Shown here one piece after another: positions 7,116 through 14,013 of a stretch of 15,300 bases of DNA. Numbering within the stretch: position 1 is the stretch's first letter; every line of letters begins with the position of its first letter. The notes below the pieces were generated by a model. The model was not told where the DNA came from, did not search any database, and worked only from the letters and a program-made list of their open reading frames with translations. The stretch is from the NCBI GenBank assembly GCA_020024115.1, contig JAHHUF010000037.1, positions 1-15,300 on the forward strand, written 5' to 3'. Source of the stretch: Anaerofilum sp. Its GTDB lineage: Bacteria > Bacillota > Clostridia > Oscillospirales > Ruminococcaceae. The position numbers and the translations under genes are program-made.

Positions 7116-7862
7116 ATGCTTTTAAAAGACAAGGTTGCAGTGGTTACAGGTGGTACACGGGGAATTGGTCTGGCGACTGTACAGGCATTTCTGAAAGAAG
7201 GTGCAACTGTTATTTTGAGCGGTTCTCGCCCCGAAAGTGCTCAAAAAGCAGTGGAACAGATAAAAGCAGAGAACGCAGAAGCAAAAGTATTTGGAATTTC
7301 TCCTGATTTAACCAATCTGAAAGAAGTTTCAGCAGCTTTTGAAGAAATTGTAAAAACTCATGGCAGAATCGACATTCTTGTCAACAATGCCGGTGTTTCG
7401 GATTCTACCAGCTTTGCAGACTACACACAGGATGCCTTTGACCGTGTAATGGATTTGAATGTTAAGGGTATTTTCACCTGCTCTCATGCAGCTGCTCCCT
7501 ATATGCAGGCACAAAAAAGCGGTGTTATCCTCAACACCAGTTCCATGGTTTCTCTGTATGGACAGCCCAGCGGCATTGCATACCCCACCAGTAAATTTGC
7601 TGTAAACGGTTTCACTCTTTCTCTGGCTCGTGAGTTGGGCAAAGATGGTATCCGTGTCAATGCAGTTGCTCCTGGCATCACCGACACTGACATGATGCGT
7701 GCTGTTCCAAAGCAATATATTGATGCACTGGCTGCTTCCATTCCTTTGGGCAGAATTGGCCAGCCTGAAGAAGTTGCAAACGCTTTTGTATTTTTGGCAA
7801 GCGACATGGCAAGCTATATCACTGGTGTAGTTTTACATGTAGACGGCTTGGCACGCACCTGA
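7116..7862 (+). CDS. Short-chain dehydrogenase/reductase, FabG/BaiA-like
   Basis: Classical NAD(P)-dependent oxidoreductase of 248 residues. It has the Rossmann TGGTRGIG (11-18), NNAG (90-93), Asn115 in DLNV and the catalytic Ser143, Tyr156 and Lys160 (YPTSK), and it ends in the usual VDG. Arg15 together with Arg38 after strand 2 (GSR) suggests NADPH preference. FabG-like 3-oxoacyl reductase is the default call, but there are no fatty-acid genes around it. The PDLT segment (63-66) in place of the commoner DVT/DVS recalls BaiA-type hydroxysteroid dehydrogenases as I remember them, so a steroid, sugar or acyl substrate is possible. The gene has an excellent AAAGGAGG site and its own terminator, so it is probably expressed alone. 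Confidence 0.9.
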   Translation: MLLKDKVAVVTGGTRGIGLATVQAFLKEGATVILSGSRPESAQKAVEQIKAENAEAKVFGISPDLTNLKEVSAAFEEIVKTHGRIDILVNNAGVSDSTSFADYTQDAFDRVMDLNVKGIFTCSHAAAPYMQAQKSGVILNTSSMVSLYGQPSGIAYPTSKFAVNGFTLSLARELGKDGIRVNAVAPGITDTDMMRAVPKQYIDALAASIPLGRIGQPEEVANAFVFLASDMASYITGVVLHVDGLART

Positions 7863-7880
7863 TTTTCACCATAAAGCAAC

Positions 7881-7919
7881 AAAACAGCGATGGAATTTGA
7901 AGTTCCATCGCTGTTTTTT
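7881..7919. terminator. Terminator after the SDR gene, probably bidirectional
   Basis: A perfect 15-bp stem (7881-7895 with 7903-7917, AAAACAGCGATGGAA) with a 7-nt loop, followed by a T run on the plus strand. On the minus strand the stem is followed by TTTTGTTGCTTT, so it may also end the opposing murD operon, whose last gene stops at 8075. The 155 bp between them hold nothing else I can support. Confidence 0.9.
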
Positions 7920-8074
7920 ATCTATCAAACAAATTTTTATGCTTTCTTTTTGATTGGATGCCGAATGATTGTTTTCCATTTTTCCGGAGGCAGACAAATA
8001 AATTTCATGGTGAAGTCTTTTGGTTAATAAAATTGTTTATACTCTTTTTTAAAATCAAACGGCGTAACATTTCC

Positions 8075-9304
8075 TCATTTAGTAAAAAATGCTTTTTGAA
8101 TTCCCAGCAAAACTCCTGCACGGCTACCTGCAAAATTCAAACCACCCTGTAAATACGCTGTATATGGCTCTCGCACAGGTGCATCACAGCTCAGTTCAAT
8201 GCTGCTGCCCAATGTAAATGCTCCTGCTGCCATAATCACTTCATCGGTATAGCCAGGCATTCCATAGGGTTCTGGGCTGACAAAGCTGTCAACCGGGCTG
8301 CCTGCTTGGATTCCCTGACACAATGCACACAAGGCTTCTGCGCTTTTAGTTTCAACGCTTGTGATGATGTCATTACGGTTTGCCTGATAGTGGGGGGTTG
8401 TCTCGTATCCCAGCAGTTCAAACAAACAGCTTGCATAAATGCTGGTTTTGATTGCCTCAGCGGTGACACCAGGAGCATAGTACAAGCCCAGATACATCTG
8501 ACGCAGTGCATCCAAAGTACAGCCCAATTCTCTGCCGGTGCCCGGACAGGTCAGACGATGGGAACATTTTTCCACCAGTTCTTTTTTGCCTGCAATATAA
8601 CCACCAGTAGGAGCAATGCCACCACCAGGGTTCTTAATTAGACTGCCCACAATCAGGTCTGCACCCACTGCAACAGGCTCTGCTTTTTGGGTAAACTCAC
8701 CATAGCAGTTGTCAACCATCACCACAATGTCAGGGTTAGCAGCTTTTGCAGTTTCAACCACTTTTTGAATGGTTGCCAAATCAAAAGCTGGACGGTTTGA
8801 GTATCCGCGGCTGCGCTGAATGTGACAAACGGTGGCATGGGCTGCTTTTTGGGCAATCAAATCATAGTTTGGCTGTCCATCTTGCAGCAAGGGGGCTTCA
8901 TCATATTTTACACCATACTCTGTCAAACTTCCATATCCATTTTTGTCAGTGCCGTTCAGACCGATAACCCCTTCCAATGTATCATAGGGGCGACCGGTTG
9001 CAGCCAGCAATGTATCCCCCATCCGCAGCAAGCCAAACAGCGCCACTGTCAAAGCGTGGGTGCCGGACAAAAAATGGCTGCGGCAAAGGGCATCTTCTGC
9101 CCCTACAACCTTGGCAAATACTTCGTCCAGCTTTTCTCTGCCTGCGTCATCATAGCCATATCCTGTGCTGCCCACCAAATGTGTGGACGATACATGGCAC
9201 TCTGTAAAGGCTTTCAGCATTTTCAGTTGGTTGTACTGCTGAATTTCCTCAATTTTTTCAAACTCCGATTTACACAATTCCATTGCTTTTTTGTCCAGTT
9301 CCAA
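8075..9304 (-). CDS. PLP-dependent enzyme, methionine gamma-lyase-like 'aluminium resistance' family
   Basis: Fold-type I PLP enzyme of the family containing Bacillus YnbB, annotated as aluminium resistance or methionine gamma-lyase-like; a C-S lyase reaction is presumed but poorly proven. Visible features, counted from the TTG at 9304: GYGYDD (48-53), SGTHA (80-84), RPYDTLEG (105-112), DNCYGEF (198-204) and the probable PLP lysine Lys224 in SLIKNPGGG. The 409 residues are almost full length. The start is uncertain: TTG 9304 has no ribosome binding site, while a good AAAGGAG lies at 9349-9355. The reading frame stays open back to it without any ATG, GTG, TTG or CTG, which suggests an ATT (9337) or ATA (9340) start adding 11-12 residues. 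Last gene of the murD operon, directly after the acetyltransferase stop. Confidence 0.9.
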   Translation of the reverse strand: MELDKKAMELCKSEFEKIEEIQQYNQLKMLKAFTECHVSSTHLVGSTGYGYDDAGREKLDEVFAKVVGAEDALCRSHFLSGTHALTVALFGLLRMGDTLLAATGRPYDTLEGVIGLNGTDKNGYGSLTEYGVKYDEAPLLQDGQPNYDLIAQKAAHATVCHIQRSRGYSNRPAFDLATIQKVVETAKAANPDIVVMVDNCYGEFTQKAEPVAVGADLIVGSLIKNPGGGIAPTGGYIAGKKELVEKCSHRLTCPGTGRELGCTLDALRQMYLGLYYAPGVTAEAIKTSIYASCLFELLGYETTPHYQANRNDIITSVETKSAEALCALCQGIQAGSPVDSFVSPEPYGMPGYTDEVIMAAGAFTLGSSIELSCDAPVREPYTAYLQGGLNFAGSRAGVLLGIQKAFFTK

Positions 9305-9348
9305 AAGTTCGGGACAAATATCAAAAAATTCCTGAATTATACAATTTT

Positions 9349-9355
9349 CTCCTTT
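9349..9355 (-). promoter_or_regulatory. Ribosome binding site lacking a standard start codon downstream
   Basis: AAAGGAG on the minus strand overlaps the TAA stop of the acetyltransferase gene. The in-frame codons that follow at 8 and 11 nt are ATA and ATT; the nearest standard start in frame is 45 nt away at 9304. It therefore bears directly on where the PLP enzyme begins. Confidence 0.6.
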
Positions 9356-10094
9356 ATTCCTGTTTGCAGCTTATCAAAAGCCTTTGAACTGTAAAAAATC
9401 CCATCTTTTTATAAAATTTTTCTTTTTCAGGGTCACACATCAAAGTGACTCTTTTGCCTTGTTGATGAAAATGTTCTGCAAGTTTGCTGCACAATCCCCC
9501 TGCAATCCCTTGTCTGCGAAATTCCGGCAAAGTCACCACCCCTGCCAAATATGCCTCTGTTCCGGTGATAGCATAAGCTCCAGCCGTTGCCATCGGTTTT
9601 CTCTGCAAATATGCTGTCCAAATTTCTGCTTTCTGATGGTTTCTTTTGGTGCAGGTTTCGGAATAAAAATTTTCCGCAGCCTGTGCCACAATTCCCACTT
9701 GCGCCACAATTTGCAGAATATCTGACATTGACGGTGACTGTTCAATGCTCACCATAGAGGGCAGCTTTATTTTTGGGTCTGGCGGGGCATACTGCATAAC
9801 AAGAGAGGTTCCACACACATTCCACCCATCTGGAACTGTATCCAAACTTTTCAAAGAAAAAATCCCTAAAAACTCCAGCATAGATGCTAATTCTTCCGGG
9901 TCAGCCCTGCCTGCTAAGGTTGCATTGCTGCCTTTTATCATCAACGAACCCTGTTCACACAAATAAAACTGCATCAAAGCGTGTTTTTCCAAAAACAAAC
10001 TGCTATTTGTTTGCAAAATTGCCCCCACTGCGGGCAATTCTTTTGTATAGGTCAGAAATTGAGAATGATTGTTAGCATTTACACTGCAAATCAT
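9354..10094 (-). CDS. GNAT-family N-acetyltransferase
   Basis: Predicted acetyl-CoA-dependent N-acetyltransferase with unknown acceptor. The 246-residue protein has its recognisable GNAT core in the C-terminal half: VVTLPEFRRQGIAG (186-199) is motif A with the acetyl-CoA pyrophosphate loop Arg194-Gly199, and YKKMGF (228-233) is the closing strand-helix motif. The first 110-130 residues match nothing I recognise and may set substrate choice. ATG 10094 overlaps the murD stop as ATGA, and the AAGGAG inside the end of murD could serve it (14-nt spacing), so the two are probably translationally coupled. The stop is fused to the ribosome binding site of the PLP gene. Sitting between an amino-acid ligase and a PLP enzyme it might act on an amino compound; that is context only. 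Confidence 0.85.
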   Translation of the reverse strand: MICSVNANNHSQFLTYTKELPAVGAILQTNSSLFLEKHALMQFYLCEQGSLMIKGSNATLAGRADPEELASMLEFLGIFSLKSLDTVPDGWNVCGTSLVMQYAPPDPKIKLPSMVSIEQSPSMSDILQIVAQVGIVAQAAENFYSETCTKRNHQKAEIWTAYLQRKPMATAGAYAITGTEAYLAGVVTLPEFRRQGIAGGLCSKLAEHFHQQGKRVTLMCDPEKEKFYKKMGFFTVQRLLISCKQE

Positions 10095-11485
10095 AAACTG
10101 TTTACAATCTCCTTAAAATGTCTGCCACGCACCTCAAAATTAGGGTATTTGTCAAAGCTGGCTGATGCAGGAGAAAGCGACACAATATCGCCGCTTTTTG
10201 CAATTCTGTTTGCAATTTCAACTGCTTGCTGCATATCCTCTGCGTGTTCAATCACCAGACTGCTCTGCTCAAATCCTTTGCAATTTCGCACTGCTTTTTC
10301 AATGATAGGCCCGGTATCTCCCATCAAAATTAGCACCTTGACATGCTCCAGAATTTCGGGTGCAAGAGGTTCGTATGGAATATGTTTGTCATACCCACCT
10401 GCAATGATGATGATTTTTTGTGCAAAACTTTTCAGCCCTGCAATGGTTCGGGTGGGGCTGGATGCAATGGAATCATTGTACCACTGCACACCATTCAGCA
10501 GTCGGACAGGCTCAATGCGATGTTCCACCCCTGCAAAAGTTCTGGCTACCTTTGCAATATTTTCCACTAACACCAACCCCCAAACCGCTGCGGTAGCTGC
10601 CAAGAGATTTTCAATATTGTGCAAACCACGCAAGCGGACTTCATCTTTGTGTAGCACCGGAATAACTTCCCCATCTTTTGCCATGCAGAGCATCCCATCT
10701 TCTCGCAAAAATGCACCATTTTCAATTTTGCTCAAACGAGTAAACCAACAGAACTCCCCTTGCACATCCTGCTGCATTTTGTGGGAAATTTCATTTTCAT
10801 AGCCCAAAACCGCTTTACCTGTTTTAGATTGATGCAGCAAAATATTTCGTTTGGCATCAATATACTCCTGCATATCTTTGTGATGGTCAAGATGGTTGGG
10901 AGTTACATTGGTAACAACTGCGATTTCAGGGCTTTTGTCCATACTGATAAGCTGAAAGCTGGACAACTCCACCACTGCAACATCCTGTGGCTGAATTTCT
11001 CCCACGATGGGTAGCAAAGCTCTGCCAATGTTTCCGCCCAAATGAACCGTTTTTCCCTGTTGGGTCAGCATGGCTGCAATCAGGCTGGTGGTGGTAGTTT
11101 TTCCGTCAGACCCTGTCACCGCAATTTTGGGGCAAGGGCAAAGCTCGAAAAACAGTTCCATTTCACTGGTCACCTTGACACCGTTTTGTTTTGCCTGCTG
11201 CAATTGGGGGGTAAAGTATTCAAACCCCGGGGTTCGCAAAATCATATCCTGCCCTGTAAATCCCTGCATATAGTCTTCTCCAAGGCTCAACTGAACATTA
11301 TATTTTTTCAATACTGCAGCATAATCGCCAAATTCATCAATTGATTTCTTTTTATCGTACAAGGTGACAATTGCTCCCAATTGGCAAAACAGTTCAATCA
11401 GTGCTTTATGGCTGACACCTGCACCAATAAAAGCAACCTTTTTGCCTTGTACCATTTCTTTCAGCTGCAAAACCTGTTGTTCCAT
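10091..11485 (-). CDS. murD: UDP-N-acetylmuramoyl-L-alanine--D-glutamate ligase
   Basis: Cytoplasmic ATP-dependent ligase that adds D-glutamate to UDP-MurNAc-L-Ala in peptidoglycan precursor synthesis. The 464-residue protein has an N-terminal UDP-binding Rossmann segment (FIGAG, about 19-23), the ATP P-loop TGSDGKTTTTS (124-134), the central NVTPNHLDHH (193-202), AKRN with Lys212 at the place of the carbamylated lysine, YNDSIASSPTRT in the C-terminal part and the family ending SPASASFDKYPNFEVRGRHF. This is a complete set for MurD, and length is normal. ATG 11485 is chosen because AGGGG lies 5 nt upstream; an in-frame ATG at 11503 lacks a binding site. It heads a three-gene operon and is not in a division/cell-wall cluster here, so a second murD elsewhere is possible. 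Confidence 0.94.
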   Translation of the reverse strand: MEQQVLQLKEMVQGKKVAFIGAGVSHKALIELFCQLGAIVTLYDKKKSIDEFGDYAAVLKKYNVQLSLGEDYMQGFTGQDMILRTPGFEYFTPQLQQAKQNGVKVTSEMELFFELCPCPKIAVTGSDGKTTTTSLIAAMLTQQGKTVHLGGNIGRALLPIVGEIQPQDVAVVELSSFQLISMDKSPEIAVVTNVTPNHLDHHKDMQEYIDAKRNILLHQSKTGKAVLGYENEISHKMQQDVQGEFCWFTRLSKIENGAFLREDGMLCMAKDGEVIPVLHKDEVRLRGLHNIENLLAATAAVWGLVLVENIAKVARTFAGVEHRIEPVRLLNGVQWYNDSIASSPTRTIAGLKSFAQKIIIIAGGYDKHIPYEPLAPEILEHVKVLILMGDTGPIIEKAVRNCKGFEQSSLVIEHAEDMQQAVEIANRIAKSGDIVSLSPASASFDKYPNFEVRGRHFKEIVNSL

Positions 11486-11518
11486 AAAAACCCCTGCTCT
11501 CATTATTATATTTTCAGC

Positions 11519-11549
11519 AAATAGCCCCTATTTTAAATAGTTCCTATTT
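11519..11549. repeat. Two tandem AAATAG-N3-CTATTT dyads on the murD promoter
   Basis: Two perfect 15-bp dyads, AAATAG-N3-CTATTT, occupy 11519-11533 and 11535-11549, with different centres (CCC and TTC on the plus strand). They are offset by 16 bp. One overlaps the -10 and predicted start point, the other the spacer of the murD promoter. The arms are conserved and the centres are not, as expected of a double operator for a dimeric regulator. I do not recognise the regulator. Confidence 0.6.
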
Positions 11550-11559
11550 TCACAGTCAA
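11530..11559 (-). promoter_or_regulatory. Promoter of the murD-GNAT-PLP enzyme operon
   Basis: On the minus strand TTGACT (11554-11559) and TAAAAT (11530-11535) lie 18 bp apart. Transcription from about 11523 gives a 38-nt leader to ATG 11485. A TATAAT word at 11505-11510 is closer to the gene but has no -35 partner. Confidence 0.55.
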
Positions 11560-11664
11560 CCTGTTTTATTATACCCGAAACCCTCTACTGTTTCAATCCG
11601 CAAGACAGATTGTGCTTTTATTTGCGAGATTCTTTGAAATCTTGATATAAAAATTTTTACGAAA

Positions 11665-11684
11665 ATCTGCGAAGTTTGGCAGAT
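11665..11684. promoter_or_regulatory. Candidate operator upstream of glutamine synthetase
   Basis: A perfect 6-bp inverted repeat, ATCTGC (11665-11670) and GCAGAT (11679-11684), with an 8-bp spacer, ends 7 bp before the -35 of the glutamine synthetase promoter. It does not match the Bacillus GlnR box as I know it (TGTNA-N7-TNACA). Confidence 0.35.
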
Positions 11685-11691
11685 ACTCCAG

Positions 11692-11720
11692 TTGTACACA
11701 AAAGCTGTGCATGATACAAT
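11692..11720 (+). promoter_or_regulatory. Extended -10 promoter for glutamine synthetase III
   Basis: TACAAT (11715-11720) is preceded by TGA, forming an extended -10 (TG-N-TACAAT). TTGTAC (11692-11697) is 17 bp upstream as a partial -35. Transcription from about 11727 gives a leader of about 40 nt ending in a GAGGAGG ribosome binding site. Confidence 0.5.
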
Positions 11721-11765
11721 ATTGAAAGGTTTATTGATACACACCCACAAAGAGGAGGAACCATT

Positions 11766-13859
11766 TTGAGCAATAACGCAGAACATTTCGGCCATTTTGG
11801 CTGTAACGCCTTTGATGACAGAGTGATGCGCCAACGGCTTCCGTTGGATATATATGAAAGTATCCGCCGTATTCGTGACGACGGCTGCGAATGGGACCCA
11901 AAAGTTGCAGATGCAGTTGCAGATACAATGAAAACATGGGCAATTGAACTGGGTGCAACCCACTATATCCACTGGTTCAGCCCTATGACAGGCATTGGCA
12001 GCGGCAAGCATGACAGCTTTATTGACGGCACCAATGCAGGCAGCCCTATCATCAAATTCAACGGCAAGATGCTTTCCAAAGGTGAAAGCGATGCTTCCAG
12101 CTTTCCTTCCGGCGGCCTGCGTGCCACCTTTGAAGCAAGAGGCTACACCACATGGGACCCGACTTCTCCTGCATTCGTATTGGGAACAACCTTGTATATT
12201 CCCACTGCATTTTGTGCCTACACTGGCGAAGCACTGGACCAAAAAACCCCCGTTTTGCGCTCCAATCAGGCATTAAACAAACAGTGTTTGCGGATGTTGC
12301 GTGCTTTGGGCGACACCCAAACTGTTTCCATTCAGGCAACAGTTGGTGCTGAGCAGGAATATTTTCTGGTAGATAAAACTTTGTTTGACCGTCGTTTGGA
12401 CTTGAAAGTTGCAGGTCACACCCTGATTGGTGCAAAACCACCCAAAGGTCAAGAGATGGAAGACCATTATTATGGTTCTATCAATGAGCGTGTCCGTGCA
12501 TTTATGCGTGAACTGGACGACGAACTCTGGGCATTGGGAATTCCTGCCAAAACCGAGCATAATGAGGTTGCACCTGGGCAGTATGAGCTTGCCAGCGTTT
12601 ACGCAACTGCAAACATTGCCTGCGACCACAACCAAATTATGATGGAACTGATGCGAAAGGTTGCACTCCGTCATGGTATGGCTTGCCTGCTGCACGAAAA
12701 GCCCTTTGCAGGAATCAATGGCAGCGGCAAACACAATAACTGGAGTTTGGTGACTTCCAACGGAAAAAATCTGCTGGACCCCAGCGATGACCCCTCTGAA
12801 AATCTTCCTTTCCTCATCTCTTTGTGTGCAGTCTTGACTGCTGTTGACGAATACGCAGACCTGTTGCGTTTGTCTGCAACCTGCCCAGGAAACGAGTTCC
12901 GTTTGGGCGGTGGTGAGGCTCCTCCTGCTATCATTTCGGTATTTTTGGGCGACCCACTGGAACAGCTAATTGCAGGCATTGCTGAAGGCCATGCTCCTGA
13001 TAAAAGCACTCCTTGTCCTTTGCTAACCGGTGTAAAAAGTCTGCCTTTACTGATGCTGGACGACAACGACCGCAACCGCACCAGTCCTTTTGCCTTTACC
13101 GGCAATAAATTCGAGTTCCGCATGGTTGGTTCCAGCCAAAACATTGGTTTGGCAAATGCGGTTTTAGGTGCAGCTGTTGCAGATGTTATGCGGCAGTTTG
13201 CTGACCAACTGGAAGCTGCAGAAAATAAATCCGCCTGTGTATACTCCATCGTAAAAGAAACTTACGAAAAGCATAAACGCATTATTTTCAACGGAAACAA
13301 CTATTCCTTTGAATGGGCAAACGAAGCAAAACGCCGTGGTCTGCCCAATCTGCCCACAACTGTGGATGCAGCAGAAGCATTTGTGGAAGAAAAAAATATT
13401 CGGTTGTTTGAGCGCACCCATGTTTTCACTGCTGCTGAATGTCGCAGCCGCCACGAAATCATGCTGGAAAGCTATGCAAAAACCATTCACATTGATGCAT
13501 CTGTATTGCTGGAAATGGTTGAACGCAGCATTTTGCCTGCCTCCATCAAAGCATTGGGTAAAGTTGCAAAAACTGCCAAAAATCTGCGTGCATTGGAGAT
13601 TGAATGTAATGCAGCATTGTCTACTGTGAAAAAGCTGTCCACCTTAATTGACCGTGTATCTGAGCTTTCTGCCCAGCTTTCCAAATCGCTGGCAAATGTT
13701 CCCCACAATGGCGACGCAAAAGAAACCGCTTGCGCATTCCGCACATTGGCGGCACAGGAAATGAGCCGCCTGCGCTGTGCAGTTGACCAGTTGGAAGAGG
13801 CAATGCCTGAACAAGCATGGCCAATTCCGGGATACAGCGACCTACTGTTTGATTTATAA
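11766..13859 (+). CDS. glnN: Glutamine synthetase type III
   Basis: Makes glutamine from glutamate, ammonia and ATP: the main entry of ammonium into cell nitrogen. At 697 residues it is the long type III enzyme (family about 690-730), not the roughly 450-residue type I. The GSIII N-terminal region is followed by catalytic segments: GAEQEYF (194-200, metal-binding glutamates), NEVAPGQYE (266-274), AGINGSGKHNNWS (315-327), GNEFRLGGGEAPP (375-387, ATP/glutamate site) and RNRTSPFAFTGNKFEFR (436-452). The type III C-terminal helical region follows. The start is TTG at 11766 with GAGGAGG 7 nt upstream; the first in-frame ATG is inside conserved sequence. Apparently monocistronic and divergent from the murD operon; no PII, amtB or GlnR gene is in the window. 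Confidence 0.96.
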   Translation: MSNNAEHFGHFGCNAFDDRVMRQRLPLDIYESIRRIRDDGCEWDPKVADAVADTMKTWAIELGATHYIHWFSPMTGIGSGKHDSFIDGTNAGSPIIKFNGKMLSKGESDASSFPSGGLRATFEARGYTTWDPTSPAFVLGTTLYIPTAFCAYTGEALDQKTPVLRSNQALNKQCLRMLRALGDTQTVSIQATVGAEQEYFLVDKTLFDRRLDLKVAGHTLIGAKPPKGQEMEDHYYGSINERVRAFMRELDDELWALGIPAKTEHNEVAPGQYELASVYATANIACDHNQIMMELMRKVALRHGMACLLHEKPFAGINGSGKHNNWSLVTSNGKNLLDPSDDPSENLPFLISLCAVLTAVDEYADLLRLSATCPGNEFRLGGGEAPPAIISVFLGDPLEQLIAGIAEGHAPDKSTPCPLLTGVKSLPLLMLDDNDRNRTSPFAFTGNKFEFRMVGSSQNIGLANAVLGAAVADVMRQFADQLEAAENKSACVYSIVKETYEKHKRIIFNGNNYSFEWANEAKRRGLPNLPTTVDAAEAFVEEKNIRLFERTHVFTAAECRSRHEIMLESYAKTIHIDASVLLEMVERSILPASIKALGKVAKTAKNLRALEIECNAALSTVKKLSTLIDRVSELSAQLSKSLANVPHNGDAKETACAFRTLAAQEMSRLRCAVDQLEEAMPEQAWPIPGYSDLLFDL

Positions 13860-13875
13860 TACAATATTGTATTAT
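13856..13875. repeat. Perfect 20-bp palindrome across the glutamine synthetase stop codon
   Basis: ATAATACAAT joined directly to its reverse complement ATTGTATTAT, with no spacer, spanning the TAA at 13857-13859. As RNA it could fold into a weak 8-bp stem before TTTATTTTG, so it might help end transcription or be a protein site. Its ATACAATATTG core also occurs at 11714-11724 over the -10 of the same gene. Confidence 0.5.
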
Positions 13876-13922
13876 TTTATTTTGCAGGGATATTGTACTG
13901 TTGTTTACAGTCTGCTTTTTGT

Positions 13923-13955
13923 ACGGCGGAAGTCTTTTGGCTTTCGCCGTGCTTT
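13923..13955 (+). terminator. Probable terminator after glutamine synthetase
   Basis: ACGGCGGAAG (13923-13932) pairs with CTTTCGCCGT (13941-13950), 10 bp with one G-T position, around an 8-nt loop, followed by GCTTTT. The T tract is short, so termination may be partial. Confidence 0.6.
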
Positions 13956-13972
13956 TGGTTATACTTTGTGCA

Positions 13973-13978
13973 TATAAT
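13973..13978 (+). promoter_or_regulatory. -10 element for the solute-binding protein gene
   Basis: A perfect TATAAT lies 35 nt before the GTG start and follows the preceding terminator. No good -35 is found at 16-18 bp, so it may depend on an activator or on read-through. Confidence 0.35.
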
Positions 13979-14013
13979 GCAGCATCACCTTGTTTGAAAG
14001 GAGGCACCACCTT

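Noticed and set aside
7958..8152. Plus-strand small ORF and a GGAGG at about 7985 between the SDR and PLP genes
   Set aside because: The GGAGG is not at a proper distance from a start with a meaningful frame, and the frame runs into the opposite-strand gene.
11505..11510. TATAAT close to murD as the main promoter
   Set aside because: No -35 at a usable distance and it would leave a leader of only about 13 nt; the promoter at 11530-11559 is better.
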